From: Bacillus sp. WMMC1349
Lineage (GTDB): Bacteria; Bacillota; Bacilli; Bacillales; Bacillaceae
NCBI RefSeq assembly: GCF_013155385.1
Contig: NZ_JABJUQ010000007.1
Span: 2,400,001-2,464,000, forward strand
Length of the DNA stretch: 64,000 nt
Reading direction: 5' to 3'
Shown piece by piece: positions 16,271-27,129 of this stretch. The translations under genes were made by a program, and so were the position numbers. The notes below the pieces were generated by a model, which saw only the letters and a program-made list of their open reading frames with translations, did no database searches and was not told the origin of the DNA. How positions within the stretch are numbered: position 1 is the first letter of the stretch; each line of letters starts with the position of its first letter.

Positions 16271-17413
16271 TCAAGCAAGCGGAGCTAATCCTTGTTCTAA
16301 GTCTTCTAAGAGATCATCAATATCTTCAATCCCAACGGAAACGCGAATCAAGCCATCAGTAATGCCCAGCTCAAGACGACGATCTTGCGGAATTGATGCA
16401 TGAGTCATTCGTGCAGGCACCGAGATCAAACTTTCAACAGCGCCTAAACTTTCGGCGATCGTAAACAGTTTTAGTCTTTCTAAAACAAGGTCGACATGTT
16501 GTTCCTTCCCGATGTCAAATGAAAGCATTCCACCAAATCCTCTGCTTTGTCGTTTGGCAACGTTGTGACCGGAATGGGACGGAGAACCTGGATCATACAC
16601 CTTTTGCACAGCTTTATGACTTTCTAAATATCGGCCGATTTTCCGAGCATTGTGCTCATGAGCTTCCATTCTTAAGGCTAATGTTTTCATGCCTCTCATA
16701 AGCAGCCATGCGTCCTGAGGTCCGAGAATGCCTCCTGTAGAGTTTTGAATAAAATGAAGCTGTTCCCCTAATTCTTTAGTAGCAGTCACGACTAGTCCGC
16801 CAACGACATCACTGTGTCCCCCCAAATATTTAGTTGCACTGTGAAGAACGATGTCAGCACCAAATGAAATCGGGTTTTGAAAATATGGTGTATTAAACGT
16901 ATTATCAACAATGAAGAAGAGCCGATGGTTTTTGGTTATTTCAGAGACTTTTTGCAAATCTGTAATTTTTAAAAGCGGATTTGTTGGTGTCTCAATGTAA
17001 ATGGCTTTTGTGTTTGGTTTGATCGCATTTTCAATATGATCGATACTGCTTGTGTCGCAAAATGTTGTTTCAATGCCCATGCGGTTAAAGACTTTCGCCA
17101 TGACTCGATATGTTCCACCATATACGTCATCTGTTAAAATGATATGATCACCATGGTTAAATAGCATCATGACCGCACTTATCGCAGCCATTCCGGAACT
17201 AAACGCATAACCTGCCGCTCCCCCTTCAAGCTCGGCGATTAAAGATTCCAGTGCCGCTCTTGTTGGGTTTCCTGTTCTTGAATATTCATATCCTGTGTGC
17301 ATCCCTGCTCGCGGTTGTTTATAGGTGCTGACCTGATAAATGGGAACTGAGACAGCACCGGTTATTTCATCACCTGTGATTCCACCGTGAATCATTTTCG
17401 TTTTTTGTTTCAT
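16271..17413 (-). CDS. mccB: MccB, cystathionine gamma-lyase / homocysteine gamma-lyase
   Basis: A 380-aa PLP enzyme of the Cys/Met metabolism family. The ATG at 17413 is supported by GGAGG 8 bases upstream. Seen: YEYSRTGNPTR (PLP phosphate contact) near residue 50, FSSGMAAISA, IIDNTF-type VDNTFNTPYF, and the PLP lysine in LHSATKYLGGHSD near 195; C-terminal SLGAVESLISVPA. It splits cystathionine to cysteine, completing reverse transsulfuration. It starts 1 bp after the mccA stop, so the two are translationally coupled. In B. subtilis the operon is repressed by CymR when cysteine is plentiful, and the cymR gene is also in this window. Confidence 0.94.
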   Translation of the reverse strand: MKQKTKMIHGGITGDEITGAVSVPIYQVSTYKQPRAGMHTGYEYSRTGNPTRAALESLIAELEGGAAGYAFSSGMAAISAVMMLFNHGDHIILTDDVYGGTYRVMAKVFNRMGIETTFCDTSSIDHIENAIKPNTKAIYIETPTNPLLKITDLQKVSEITKNHRLFFIVDNTFNTPYFQNPISFGADIVLHSATKYLGGHSDVVGGLVVTATKELGEQLHFIQNSTGGILGPQDAWLLMRGMKTLALRMEAHEHNARKIGRYLESHKAVQKVYDPGSPSHSGHNVAKRQSRGFGGMLSFDIGKEQHVDLVLERLKLFTIAESLGAVESLISVPARMTHASIPQDRRLELGITDGLIRVSVGIEDIDDLLEDLEQGLAPLA

Positions 17414-17414
17414 A

Positions 17415-18338
17415 CTAAATGCCTCCTTCATATATTTTTTTGCTTACATAACGGTCACTACTATCAGGAAATATCGTCACAATATTTGTGCCTTCTGTCG
17501 CATGTTCAGCTTCTTTTAATGCGGCAAATAAAGCGGCACCTGATGAACTTCCAATCAGAAGCCCCTCTTTTTCCGCTGCCTCTTTCACAAGACGGAAAGC
17601 ATCTTGATCGGAAACGGTATAAATCTCATCAAAATGGCTTTGATCCATATATTCAGGTATGAATTCCATTCCGATCCCTTCGGTTTTATGCCCATGCGGC
17701 TCTCCTCCGTTTAATATTGAACCCTCCGGTTCAACAATCACCGTTTTAATGGACGATCTTTTTTCTTTTAAAAACCGTGCAGTCCCGGCAAATGTACCAC
17801 CTGATCCGGCACCCGCAACAAATATATCAACCTTGCCATCAAGATCATTCCAAATTTCAGGAGCAAGCGTTTTATAGTAAGCCAATGGATTTACTTGGTT
17901 TTTAAACTGCAAAAAACAATGGGAATTGTCAATCTGTTTCTCAAGTTCAAGTGCCTTTGCGATCGCCCCTTTCATCCCTTCACTTCTTGGTGTATGAACA
18001 ATTTCCGCACCTAGTGCTTTCATGATCGCTTGTTTTTCCATACTAAAATGTTCAGGAACACAAAAAATCGAGTGGAGACCGTACTTTCTGGCAGTTAACG
18101 CTAAGCCGATTCCTGTATTACCAGCCGTAGCTTCAATTACAGTACCGCCTGGTGTTAACTTTCCAGAAGTGAGTGCATCTGTAATCAACATGTCTCCCAA
18201 CCGATCTTTAATGCTCCCGCCCGGATTCATCATTTCAAGTTTTGCATAGACATTAACACCTTGAGGCGTTTGAAAATGCAACAGTTGTAAAAGTGGTGTT
18301 TGCCCTATTAATTGTGTGACATCTGTGATGACATTCAA
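17415..18338 (-). CDS. mccA: MccA, O-acetylserine-dependent cystathionine beta-synthase
   Basis: A 307-aa fold-type II PLP enzyme, cysteine-synthase-like. It starts with TTG behind AAAAGGAGG. Visible motifs: QTPLLQLL, the PLP lysine in GGSIKDRLGD near residue 43, EATAGNTGIGLA (phosphate loop partner), GAGSGGTFAGTARFL and GSSSGAALFAAL. MccA condenses O-acetylserine with homocysteine to cystathionine. It lies between mtnN and mccB in the methionine-to-cysteine recycling operon. The assignment to MccA rather than CysK rests mainly on operon context. Confidence 0.93.
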   Translation of the reverse strand: MNVITDVTQLIGQTPLLQLLHFQTPQGVNVYAKLEMMNPGGSIKDRLGDMLITDALTSGKLTPGGTVIEATAGNTGIGLALTARKYGLHSIFCVPEHFSMEKQAIMKALGAEIVHTPRSEGMKGAIAKALELEKQIDNSHCFLQFKNQVNPLAYYKTLAPEIWNDLDGKVDIFVAGAGSGGTFAGTARFLKEKRSSIKTVIVEPEGSILNGGEPHGHKTEGIGMEFIPEYMDQSHFDEIYTVSDQDAFRLVKEAAEKEGLLIGSSSGAALFAALKEAEHATEGTNIVTIFPDSSDRYVSKKIYEGGI

Positions 18339-18380
18339 CGTTTTCTCCTCCTTTTCAAAAGAAAGGGAAGAGCTCCCTCT

Positions 18381-19079
18381 CTATTCATTGATTTTTTTTA
18401 CCATCCGAAGTACAAGTTCTGTTGAATGTTTTGCAGCCTGTTCCAGGAATTGATCAAACGACACTTCCGACTCTTTTCCAGCAATATCTGAAAGTGCTCT
18501 AATCACAACAAACGGAACAGTGAATTGATGGCAAACTTGTGCGACAGCTGCTGCTTCCATTTCAACAGCATACAGATTTTCAAATTTACTGCGGATGAAT
18601 GCTACCCGTTCTGGATCACTCATAAAGGAGTCACCAGTAGCAATCGTTCCTTTCACAATTTGAATATGCGAAAGCTCTCTAGCTTCTTCCTCAGCTATTT
18701 TGATTAATTGGCTGTCAGCCTGAAAAGCGGCTGGTAATTGAGGGACCTGTCCATATTCATAATCAAAAGCTGTCACATCAACATCGTGGTGGCGAACTTC
18801 AGTGGAAATCACAATATCACCGACATTTAATGCCTGATGAAATCCTCCGGCTGATCCAGTATTGATGACATAATCCGGTTTAAAGCGGTCAAGTAAAATC
18901 GTTGTACTCATGGCAGCATTTACTTTACCAATGCCTGATTTCAATAAGACAATCTCTTTTTCTTCATAGCTTCCGCTTGTAAATTCACAGTTTGCAATCA
19001 CTTCTGTTTTTGATTGTTTTAATTGGCTTCGTAGAATTGTCACTTCTTCTTCCATTGCTCCGATAATGGCAATCTTCAT
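18381..19079 (-). CDS. mtnN: MtnN, 5'-methylthioadenosine / S-adenosylhomocysteine nucleosidase
   Basis: A 232-aa protein, normal MtnN size, starting [20 protein letters not shown], the typical family start with its active-site Glu. Also seen: [28 protein letters not shown] (adenine/ribose-binding Met-Glu region) and RALSDIAG with the catalytic Asp. It removes adenine from SAH and MTA, feeding homocysteine formation for MccA/MccB. It lies 14 bp after yrrT. Confidence 0.95.
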   Translation of the reverse strand: MKIAIIGAMEEEVTILRSQLKQSKTEVIANCEFTSGSYEEKEIVLLKSGIGKVNAAMSTTILLDRFKPDYVINTGSAGGFHQALNVGDIVISTEVRHHDVDVTAFDYEYGQVPQLPAAFQADSQLIKIAEEEARELSHIQIVKGTIATGDSFMSDPERVAFIRSKFENLYAVEMEAAAVAQVCHQFTVPFVVIRALSDIAGKESEVSFDQFLEQAAKHSTELVLRMVKKINE

Positions 19080-19093
19080 ATGTTAACATCCCT

Positions 19094-19741
19094 TCAAGTT
19101 TTCATTTTTACTGCTTCCATTACCCAGACAAAATCATTATATTGTTGAAAGGTGGTCCTGAAATGTTCTGAAGTGAAAATCGCTTCCATTTCAGAAATCG
19201 TTGGATAATGTTCTGTTTCAAGATCTTCTGCCAGTTGATAAAAGCCATTCTTTTTCGCATTTTCGATGGCAGCTATGAAGGCTTTGTGATCGCTGAAGAC
19301 AGTATCAGCAAACACTATTTTACCATGCTCGTTAAGGATATTTCTATATCGCCTTATCGCTTCTCGTTTTTCTTGATTTGTCAAATGGTGAAAAGCATAT
19401 GAGCTGACAATTGTATCAGGAGAAAACGAAAGTGATGGAAAATCAATGAAATCACCATCTGTAATAACTACATGTTCAGGTAGCTTTTGTTTGGCAATTT
19501 CCCTCATTGTTTTTGATGGTTCAATCCCTAATACTTGTTTTTCAGCAGCGGCTAATTTTGCTGTCAAATTTCCAGTTCCGACACCAAATTCGAGAACCTT
19601 AGAGCCCGAATGTTTGACAACATCACTCAGAATCTTTTCATAGTTGCGGAATACCTCTCGATATTGAATATCATGGCCTGCCACTGTATCATCATAGGAT
19701 TCTGCCCAATTTTCAAATAATGGAATGAACTCTCTTCCCAC
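19094..19741 (-). CDS. yrrT: YrrT, SAM-dependent methyltransferase of the mcc operon
   Basis: A 215-aa class I methyltransferase. The GTG at 19741 (MGREFIPLFENW) is chosen over 19750 because it places GGAG 10 bases upstream and matches the B. subtilis start. Motif I is LEFGVGTGNLTAKL near residue 50, followed by GIEPSKTMREIA and a VSSYAFHHLTNQEK segment. First gene of the yrrT-mtnN-mccA-mccB-yrhC operon. Its true substrate is unknown; the context suggests a SAM-consuming step that makes SAH. Confidence 0.88.
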   Translation of the reverse strand: MGREFIPLFENWAESYDDTVAGHDIQYREVFRNYEKILSDVVKHSGSKVLEFGVGTGNLTAKLAAAEKQVLGIEPSKTMREIAKQKLPEHVVITDGDFIDFPSLSFSPDTIVSSYAFHHLTNQEKREAIRRYRNILNEHGKIVFADTVFSDHKAFIAAIENAKKNGFYQLAEDLETEHYPTISEMEAIFTSEHFRTTFQQYNDFVWVMEAVKMKT

Positions 19742-19765
19742 TGGTTTCACTCTCCAATCTTTATA

Positions 19766-19784
19766 ATACCTATAAGTATAGTAT
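19766..19784. promoter_or_regulatory. Dyad in the yrrT promoter region, candidate CymR site
   Basis: ATACCTATAAGTATAGTAT is a near-palindrome about 20-35 bp ahead of the yrrT start and overlaps a TATACT -10-like box on the minus strand. CymR is the known repressor of this operon in B. subtilis; that this dyad is its site is inference. Confidence 0.3.
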
Positions 19785-19918
19785 GAATTTAATCATGAAT
19801 TAGTTCTTATCATAACATATCGGACTTTTATTTTGGTAGTAAAATGTGTTTACTTCTTGTCAGAGACAAACTTCTTTGCTTTAATAAGGATTGACTTGAA
19901 GTATTGGAGGATGAGATG

Positions 19919-20119
19919 ATGCCGTTTGAACTAGACCTAATCAAAGATAAAATCGAGTTTTTTGAAGCACTGACTTTGGAAGAGCTTGAAAAGAAAGTGA
20001 ATCAACAGATTGAAAATAACCAAGCACTTTTACTAAAGGTCCATTCGGTTTCTCACCAAACAGCAGTGATGGATAGCCATGTTTTGTACAGTGCAGTCGT
20101 TCATTTTAAAGCTGAATAG
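19919..20119 (+). CDS. yrzA: YrzA, small conserved Bacillus protein (DUF2536-like)
   Basis: A 66-aa protein starting MPFELDLIKDKIEFFEA behind GGAGG at 8 bases; a TTG 15 bases upstream is not needed. It is acidic-helical with EELEKKVNQQIENNQALLL and ends HVLYSAVVHFKAE. The sequence pattern and the place between yrrT and yrrS fit YrzA. Function unknown. It converges on yrrS and shares a terminator with it. Confidence 0.8.
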   Translation: MPFELDLIKDKIEFFEALTLEELEKKVNQQIENNQALLLKVHSVSHQTAVMDSHVLYSAVVHFKAE

Positions 20120-20121
20120 TT

Positions 20122-20156
20122 AAAAAGCGGCCGGTTCGTAAACCGCCGCTTTTTTA
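20122..20156. terminator. Bidirectional terminator between yrzA and yrrS
   Basis: AAAAAGCGGC-CGGTT and AACCGCCGCTTTTTT form a long stem with one bulge; T runs occur on both strands. Confidence 0.85.
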
Positions 20157-20870
20157 TCATTTCAACTTTTCAACCTTTGTTGGTTTCCACCCTTTACCAT
20201 CAACCCATGTAATGGCTACCTGATATTTCTCGCCGCTGTCAGTCGCTTGAATCGTTCCTTTTGCATCTTGAGGAGTACCATTATTTCCAACCCAAAGCAC
20301 TGTCATATTGTCTTTGGAAACGCCTGTTGCATATGAGATTGCTTCTAACATTTCCGCCCAGTCTTGGGATGATGAATCATATGTTGCAGTATGTGCCCCA
20401 CTCTGTTTTGTACCAATCGGCTTCCAATCTGGATTAATAATCGTTTTTTCAACGTTAGGGCTAGAGCCTCCTTCTGTTATTTTTGCTCCTTCAAACGGAT
20501 CTTTTGCTTTGTCTTTTTCATCATCTGAGGCTGTCTCTTTATCTTTTTTTGAATCTGAATCACTTTTTTCTTTCTCATCTGAAGCAGAGTCATTTTTTTC
20601 TTTATCGTTGGAATCCGTTTTTTCTTTGTCTTTTACATCTTCATCAGATGTTTGATTTTTCTTATCTGAAGCAGGTGCTTCTGTTGTTTGTTTCGTATCG
20701 TTTTTGGAACCGTCTTCCTGTTGCGCTTGCTCTTTCGGGCTGTTCATCAACAGGTTGGTGGCAATGACGACAATTAAAACCAATACAACACCTATTAAAA
20801 TGTTAAGCACAAGATTCGCTTTTCTGCGCTTATCACGATTTTCAAATCGAGATTCCCTAGTTTTGCTCAA
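20157..20870 (-). CDS. yrrS: YrrS, membrane-anchored DUF1510 protein
   Basis: A 237-aa protein. TTG at 20870 (MSKTRESRFENRDKRRKAN) is chosen for the AAAGGAG 9 bases upstream. A basic N-terminus and a single helix LVLNILIGVVLVLIVVIATN (about residues 20-40) precede a very long low-complexity Asp/Glu/Lys/Ser region (about 45-130) and a compact C-terminal domain with AEMLEAISYATGVSKDNM and GEKYQVAITWVDGKGWKPT. This is the DUF1510 layout of YrrS: anchor, flexible spacer, extracytoplasmic domain. It is co-transcribed behind pbpI, suggesting a role with that penicillin-binding protein. Confidence 0.88.
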   Translation of the reverse strand: MSKTRESRFENRDKRRKANLVLNILIGVVLVLIVVIATNLLMNSPKEQAQQEDGSKNDTKQTTEAPASDKKNQTSDEDVKDKEKTDSNDKEKNDSASDEKEKSDSDSKKDKETASDDEKDKAKDPFEGAKITEGGSSPNVEKTIINPDWKPIGTKQSGAHTATYDSSSQDWAEMLEAISYATGVSKDNMTVLWVGNNGTPQDAKGTIQATDSGEKYQVAITWVDGKGWKPTKVEKLK

Positions 20871-20934
20871 ATTCTTTGCACTCCTTTTTCCCTTACGCCT
20901 CACTTTTTATTTTACCATCACCTGAGGCATTCTT

Positions 20935-22689
20935 CTATGTCTTGTTCTTTTCAATTTTATATACTATTTTAACAATATCATAAAATATAGCGTTTGTCGC
21001 AGCCTTGCCCTCTGGTGTGTCCATATCAACAACTACAAGTGCATATTTTGGTTTGTCAGCCGGAAAATAACCAGCAAACCACTTATGGTAAAGCCTTTTT
21101 TTATCTTCTGTGAGCTTACCTGTTTCCGCTGTTCCTGATTTCCCAGATACATCAAAAGGTAAGTCACGGAAACGTCTGCCTGTCCCTTTACGAGATGTCA
21201 CAACTTTTCTAAGTAGTTTTTGCAGCCTTTGTGCTGTATAATGATCGATTGTGTCTCCAGACAAGTCTTGATCTTTAAATGAGGTCATCAATGTACCATT
21301 TTTATATTCGATCTGATCAGCGACTTTAACTTGTTTTTTCTCACCACCTCTTGCAATGGTTGCCATCATATTGGCAATTTCTAAAGGCGTTAGCTTAACA
21401 TTTTTTTGTCCAATGGCGGTTTGCGCAATCGCTTTCTTCACTTTCTTATCATGTTGATCACCCCAGATTGCCCCTGTTCCTTCATGATAAAGTTGCTTAA
21501 AGTCATCTTGATGAAAAAGAGACCCTTCCCAGCCGACTTGCTCAGTTAGTCCGAGTTTACGAGAGGTATCCTCAATAATAGAGTCTTTTTTTTTCATTAA
21601 CTGCTGTGCTAGGCTTGTAAATGTATAATTGCAGCTTTGGGCAAAACCTTCTTCCAAATTCAGTTTCCCTTTGTCTTCTCCAGGTTTGCCGTAAAGATTC
21701 AAATTGCAGTTGAACGTTTTTGAAGGATGATCTAATCCTGTTTCGATCGTTGCTGCAGCAATGACAGTTTTAAAAACAGAACCTGGATACATTGGGGTCA
21801 ACATGTAGTTTTGTCTCGTTTTTTGCGATGCCATGTTTAAATCAGGTTTACTAGCTATCCCAAGCAGACTGCTTTTTTCGATATCAAGAAGAATCGCCCC
21901 TCCCTTTTTTAAATGATGGTCATCCAAAGTTTGTTCCAGCGACTTTTGCATTTCCTTATCTAATGTTGTTTTAATTTGTAATGGATAAAATGGATTTGCA
22001 TCTGCAGTATATTTGACGTCCATGCCAAACAAAGGGTTACCCAATCCATCAACATGATACAACAGTTTTGTGTCTTGTTCAGGAAGTAATAATTCGTCAA
22101 ATGTCCGTTCCAAACCAAAGGTGCCAATTTTCGTTGAGATCGATAAATCTTTTTTGTGCGGATACTTGTTGCGAAGGAGTTGCGGGTCTTGGTTTGTCAT
22201 CCCAATCGTATGGGAAGCCAATCTGCTTTTTTTGGTTTTTTCTATGTATACGCCATATATTCCGGGATATTTCAATTTATTAATTTTTTCAAGCATCATC
22301 TTCGATATTGAGCCTTTTTCATTTTTGGTAAGGATGATCGGTTTTTTTGCTTGTTCTAATTTATGGTTGATCTCCACTTCTGACATATTTAAAATATCGG
22401 CAGCATCCTTAATCGGCCATGGTTGCTTTTTCAAAAAAGGAAATAGTACAATTGCAGGTTTTTGGCTAATCGTTAGGGGCTTTCCGTTACGATCTAGAAA
22501 AGCACCTCGCCCATCAGATATTTGAACCTCTTCTGTACGCTGTTTAACACTTTCCTGAATTAAGTTGACATTCCATTTAGAAAATGACTCCGTGAAAAAC
22601 AATTGAATTTCAGCAAGTCTGACAAGTAAAAGAAAAAGTGCGGACGTGATCAAAATCGATATCCATATCATTCGCTTTCGCAATTTCAT
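20935..22689 (-). CDS. pbpI: PbpI, class B penicillin-binding protein
   Basis: 584 aa from ATG 22689, the length of B. subtilis PbpI (YrrR). An N-terminal anchor ([20 protein letters not shown]) is followed by the dimerisation domain. The transpeptidase has the nucleophile in [12 protein letters not shown], the second motif QSCNYTF and the third [10 protein letters not shown]. It cross-links peptidoglycan outside the membrane; in B. subtilis the gene is linked to the forespore (sigmaF). Its ribosome site GAGG lies inside the 3' arm of a hairpin at 22691-22722, so translation may be restrained when greA transcripts read through. Confidence 0.93.
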   Translation of the reverse strand: MKLRKRMIWISILITSALFLLLVRLAEIQLFFTESFSKWNVNLIQESVKQRTEEVQISDGRGAFLDRNGKPLTISQKPAIVLFPFLKKQPWPIKDAADILNMSEVEINHKLEQAKKPIILTKNEKGSISKMMLEKINKLKYPGIYGVYIEKTKKSRLASHTIGMTNQDPQLLRNKYPHKKDLSISTKIGTFGLERTFDELLLPEQDTKLLYHVDGLGNPLFGMDVKYTADANPFYPLQIKTTLDKEMQKSLEQTLDDHHLKKGGAILLDIEKSSLLGIASKPDLNMASQKTRQNYMLTPMYPGSVFKTVIAAATIETGLDHPSKTFNCNLNLYGKPGEDKGKLNLEEGFAQSCNYTFTSLAQQLMKKKDSIIEDTSRKLGLTEQVGWEGSLFHQDDFKQLYHEGTGAIWGDQHDKKVKKAIAQTAIGQKNVKLTPLEIANMMATIARGGEKKQVKVADQIEYKNGTLMTSFKDQDLSGDTIDHYTAQRLQKLLRKVVTSRKGTGRRFRDLPFDVSGKSGTAETGKLTEDKKRLYHKWFAGYFPADKPKYALVVVDMDTPEGKAATNAIFYDIVKIVYKIEKNKT

Positions 22690-22690
22690 A

Positions 22691-22722
22691 TAAAAACACC
22701 TCATCCACATTGTGGACGAGGG
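22691..22722 (-). terminator. Hairpin downstream of greA that contains the pbpI ribosome site
   Basis: On the minus strand CCTCGTCCACAATGTGGATG then AGG forms a stem (one mismatch) followed by TGTTTTTAT and the pbpI ATG. It is both a greA terminator and a mask over the pbpI GAGG. Confidence 0.65.
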
Positions 22723-22742
22723 TTTTCGTTACTAAACGGATT

Positions 22743-23219
22743 TTATGAAATTTTCACAATTTTTACAAGCAAATCTCCACCAGGCGTCTGAACAGTCACT
22801 TTATCTCCAGCCTGTTTACCGAGAAGGCTTTTGGCAATCGGAGAATCGTTGGAAATTTTCCCTTCAAAAGGATCTGCCTCTGCACTCCCTACAATCGTGT
22901 AGGATTCTTCCTCTCCATCAGGAAGTTCTGTAAAAGTAACGGTTTTACCAAGTGTAACGATGTTTGAGTTCTCTCCATCATCTTCAATGATCTTTGCGTT
23001 ACGAATCATATTATCAAGTGTTGTGATACGCCCTTCAACAAAGGCCTGCTCTTCTTTTGCTGAATCATACTCAGAGTTTTCGGAAAGATCGCCGAAACTT
23101 CTTGCGACTTTGATTCGTTCAACTACCTCTTTACGTTTAACCGTTTTCAAATACTCTAGTTCTTCTTCAAGTTTTTGTTTCCCTTTTTCTGTCATCGGAA
23201 AAACTTTCTCTTGTGCCAT
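22743..23219 (-). CDS. greA: GreA, transcription elongation factor
   Basis: 158 aa, the usual GreA length. The N-terminal coiled coil ([20 protein letters not shown] to [12 protein letters not shown]) contains the acidic tip region [15 protein letters not shown] that stimulates RNA cleavage by backtracked polymerase. The C-terminal domain has [19 protein letters not shown] and [17 protein letters not shown]. It lies between udk and pbpI with about 235 bp of upstream non-coding DNA, so it probably has its own promoter. Confidence 0.96.
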   Translation of the reverse strand: MAQEKVFPMTEKGKQKLEEELEYLKTVKRKEVVERIKVARSFGDLSENSEYDSAKEEQAFVEGRITTLDNMIRNAKIIEDDGENSNIVTLGKTVTFTELPDGEEESYTIVGSAEADPFEGKISNDSPIAKSLLGKQAGDKVTVQTPGGDLLVKIVKIS

Positions 23220-23455
23220 GTTCCTTCACTCCTTCTAGTTGGTCCCTCATCACTTGTATGTGAAGAGTATAGACTGAAATATACAAGAATGAGGACAACC
23301 TATGTCCCCTTCTTCTCCCCCATATTTGTAAAGAATTGTGTACCGGATGGAAGGGTTCCGATAAATCGTGCATATACAGTTAAAGAAGGGCGCACGAGAT
23401 CCCTTCAATTTCTATACATAATATGGTCAGAGTTGTGTTTGTCTATGCTATGTTA

Positions 23456-24091
23456 TTATAAAATCGCATTTTGTTCAAGAATTGTTTGTATTTTTGTGAC
23501 CATCAAGTCGATGGCAACCCGATTTTGGCCACCTTCCGGAATAATAATATCAGCATAACGTTTTGTCGGTTCAACAAATTGGTTATGCATCGGCCGAACG
23601 ACAGAAATGTATTGTTCGATAACAGATTCAATTGAACGGCCTCTTTCTTTAATATCCCTGAGCATCCTTCTGATGATGCGAAGGTCTGCGTCCGTGTCGA
23701 CGTAAAGTTTGATGTCCATTAACTCGCGAAGCCTCTCATCCTCAAGCACAAGGATTCCTTCCAAGATAATAACATCTTTCGGCTCAACATGCACGACTTC
23801 TTCTGAACGAGTATGCAATTTATAATCATAAATCGGCTTTTCAATCGGGCGATATTCCAGCAATTCTTTTAAATGCTCAATCAAAAAGTCATTATCAAAT
23901 GCAAGCGGGTGATCATAGTTTGTATTCAGTCTTTCTTCAAATGGCAGATGACTTTGATCTTTATAATATAAATCTTGTTCAAGCATTAAAATCGAGTGAC
24001 CTTTAAACTGTTCATATATGGCTCTTGTGACACTCGTCTTACCAGAGCCTGAACCTCCCGCTATACCAATGACTATCGGTTTCTTCCCCAT
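23456..24091 (-). CDS. udk: Udk, uridine kinase
   Basis: 211 aa. P-loop [17 protein letters not shown] at residues 8-24, then [15 protein letters not shown] and the IYDYKLHTR segment with the nucleoside-binding residues, and [20 protein letters not shown]. It phosphorylates uridine and cytidine with ATP or GTP. It starts 6 bp after trhP2, so it is the last gene of the trmR-trhP1-trhP2-udk run, as in B. subtilis. Confidence 0.95.
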   Translation of the reverse strand: MGKKPIVIGIAGGSGSGKTSVTRAIYEQFKGHSILMLEQDLYYKDQSHLPFEERLNTNYDHPLAFDNDFLIEHLKELLEYRPIEKPIYDYKLHTRSEEVVHVEPKDVIILEGILVLEDERLRELMDIKLYVDTDADLRIIRRMLRDIKERGRSIESVIEQYISVVRPMHNQFVEPTKRYADIIIPEGGQNRVAIDLMVTKIQTILEQNAIL

Positions 24092-24097
24092 TGCCAG

Positions 24098-25366
24098 TTA
24101 TTGCCCCTTTCTCATCATGTTGCTCGGATAAATCTTTTGGTTCATTTTAAATTTGACGATTTGCAGGGGATGGCGGGCTGCATCGATTACATTGCCTTCT
24201 TCGTCCCATATCGTTTCAATTTTACTTGTGTAATTCTCGATTTCCGGACCGAAAAATTCAACTTCGTCTCCAGTTTTAAAGAAATTCCGCTGTTGGAGTG
24301 TCACCATTTTCGTTTCTTCATCATAATCAAGAACAAGTCCAACAAAATCGTACGTTGTTTTTTTGCCGTGAATGCCGAACATCTGCTCTTCATAGCCAGG
24401 TGTTCCTTCAAAGAAAGCCGGTGCTGTGTCTCTGTTTGCACATTTATCAAGTTCTTTCAGCCACTCTTCTTTAATCACAAATCCTTCAGGATCTGCACAG
24501 TAGCTGTCAATTACTTTTCTGTACACACTAACAACTGTTGCAATGTAGTGAATCGATTTCATTCGTCCTTCGATTTTCAGGCTGTCAATTCCCATTTCAA
24601 TCATTTGCGGAATTGATTCAATCAGTTTCAAATCTTTAGGACTCATCGCAAACGGAGCGTCTTCCTCTTCATAAAGCGGAAGCGATTTTTCGCCTTCCTC
24701 TTGATATAAATCATAATCCCAACGGCATGATTGACAGCATCCGCCGCGGTTTGAGTCTCTAGCTGTCATATGGTTGCTTAGTACACAGCGTCCTGAGTAG
24801 GCAATACACATAGCACCATGAATAAAAGTTTCAATTTCAATATCTACTTTTTCTTTCATTTCTCTAATTTCAAGTGCACTTGTTTCCCGTGCCAGTACGA
24901 CACGCTCTAAGCCTTCCTCTTTCCAGAACTGGACAGCCTTCCAGTTTGAAAGGGATTGCTGGGTGCTTAAGTGAACCTCTAACTTTGGTGCGACTCTCCG
25001 ACATGTTTCAATGATCAGCGGGTCAGCAACGATAATCCCTGAAATGCCCGCGCCTTGTAAATCTTTCAAATAGTCCTCAAGACCATCGATGTTTTCTTGA
25101 TGTGCGAAAATATTTGTTGTGACATAAATTCTAGCGCCATACTGTTTTGCAAATTCAACACCTTCAGCCATTTCTTCGATTGAAAAATTATCTGCATTTG
25201 AACGGAGTCCATATTCACGTCCGCCGATAAACACAGCGTCTGCACCATAATGAACGGCAATTTTCAACTTTTCTAAATTGCCTGCTGGAGCAAGTAGTTC
25301 AGGCTTTTTTGTAATGACGCGTTTCCCATTCACAATGTTGGAAATTTTATCTTGAACTGCAGACAT
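24098..25366 (-). CDS. trhP2: TrhP2 (YrrO), U32-family tRNA U34 hydroxylation protein
   Basis: 422 aa, the long member of the U32 pair, starting behind AAAGGAGGG. Seen: ELLAPAGNLEKLKIAVHYGADAV near the N-terminus, the U32 signature EIETFIHGAMCIAYSGRCVLS near 175, and Cys clusters SNRGGCCQSCRW and later C residues typical of the 4Fe-4S site of the family. A C-terminal beta domain has VTLQQRNFFKTGDEVEFFGP. With TrhP1 it supports prephenate-dependent hydroxylation of tRNA uridine 34, the substrate of TrmR. The older label is U32 peptidase, but tRNA modification is the supported role. Confidence 0.92.
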   Translation of the reverse strand: MSAVQDKISNIVNGKRVITKKPELLAPAGNLEKLKIAVHYGADAVFIGGREYGLRSNADNFSIEEMAEGVEFAKQYGARIYVTTNIFAHQENIDGLEDYLKDLQGAGISGIIVADPLIIETCRRVAPKLEVHLSTQQSLSNWKAVQFWKEEGLERVVLARETSALEIREMKEKVDIEIETFIHGAMCIAYSGRCVLSNHMTARDSNRGGCCQSCRWDYDLYQEEGEKSLPLYEEEDAPFAMSPKDLKLIESIPQMIEMGIDSLKIEGRMKSIHYIATVVSVYRKVIDSYCADPEGFVIKEEWLKELDKCANRDTAPAFFEGTPGYEEQMFGIHGKKTTYDFVGLVLDYDEETKMVTLQQRNFFKTGDEVEFFGPEIENYTSKIETIWDEEGNVIDAARHPLQIVKFKMNQKIYPSNMMRKGQ

Positions 25367-25380
25367 GGTTATCCCTCCTT

Positions 25381-27035
<1,655 letters not shown>

Positions 27036-27098
27036 AATGTCTTTTCCTCAATAAACAACCCGATATATTCTACCACAAAACGTTTAAATATGCTAACA

Positions 27099-27128
27099 AA
27101 AGGAGAGTATTTTTTACTCTCCTTAGCA
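27099..27128 (-). terminator. Terminator directly after mltG
   Basis: On the minus strand AAGGAGAGTA, AAAAA, TACTCTCCTT is followed by TTGTT, starting a few bases after the mltG stop. Confidence 0.7.
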
Positions 27129-27129
27129 G

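Noticed and set aside
17415-18338. Calling this gene cysK or cysM
   Set aside because: The fold is the same, but operon context with mtnN, mccB and yrhC points to MccA.
24101-24616. 171-codon plus-strand ORF
   Set aside because: Antisense shadow of trhP2.
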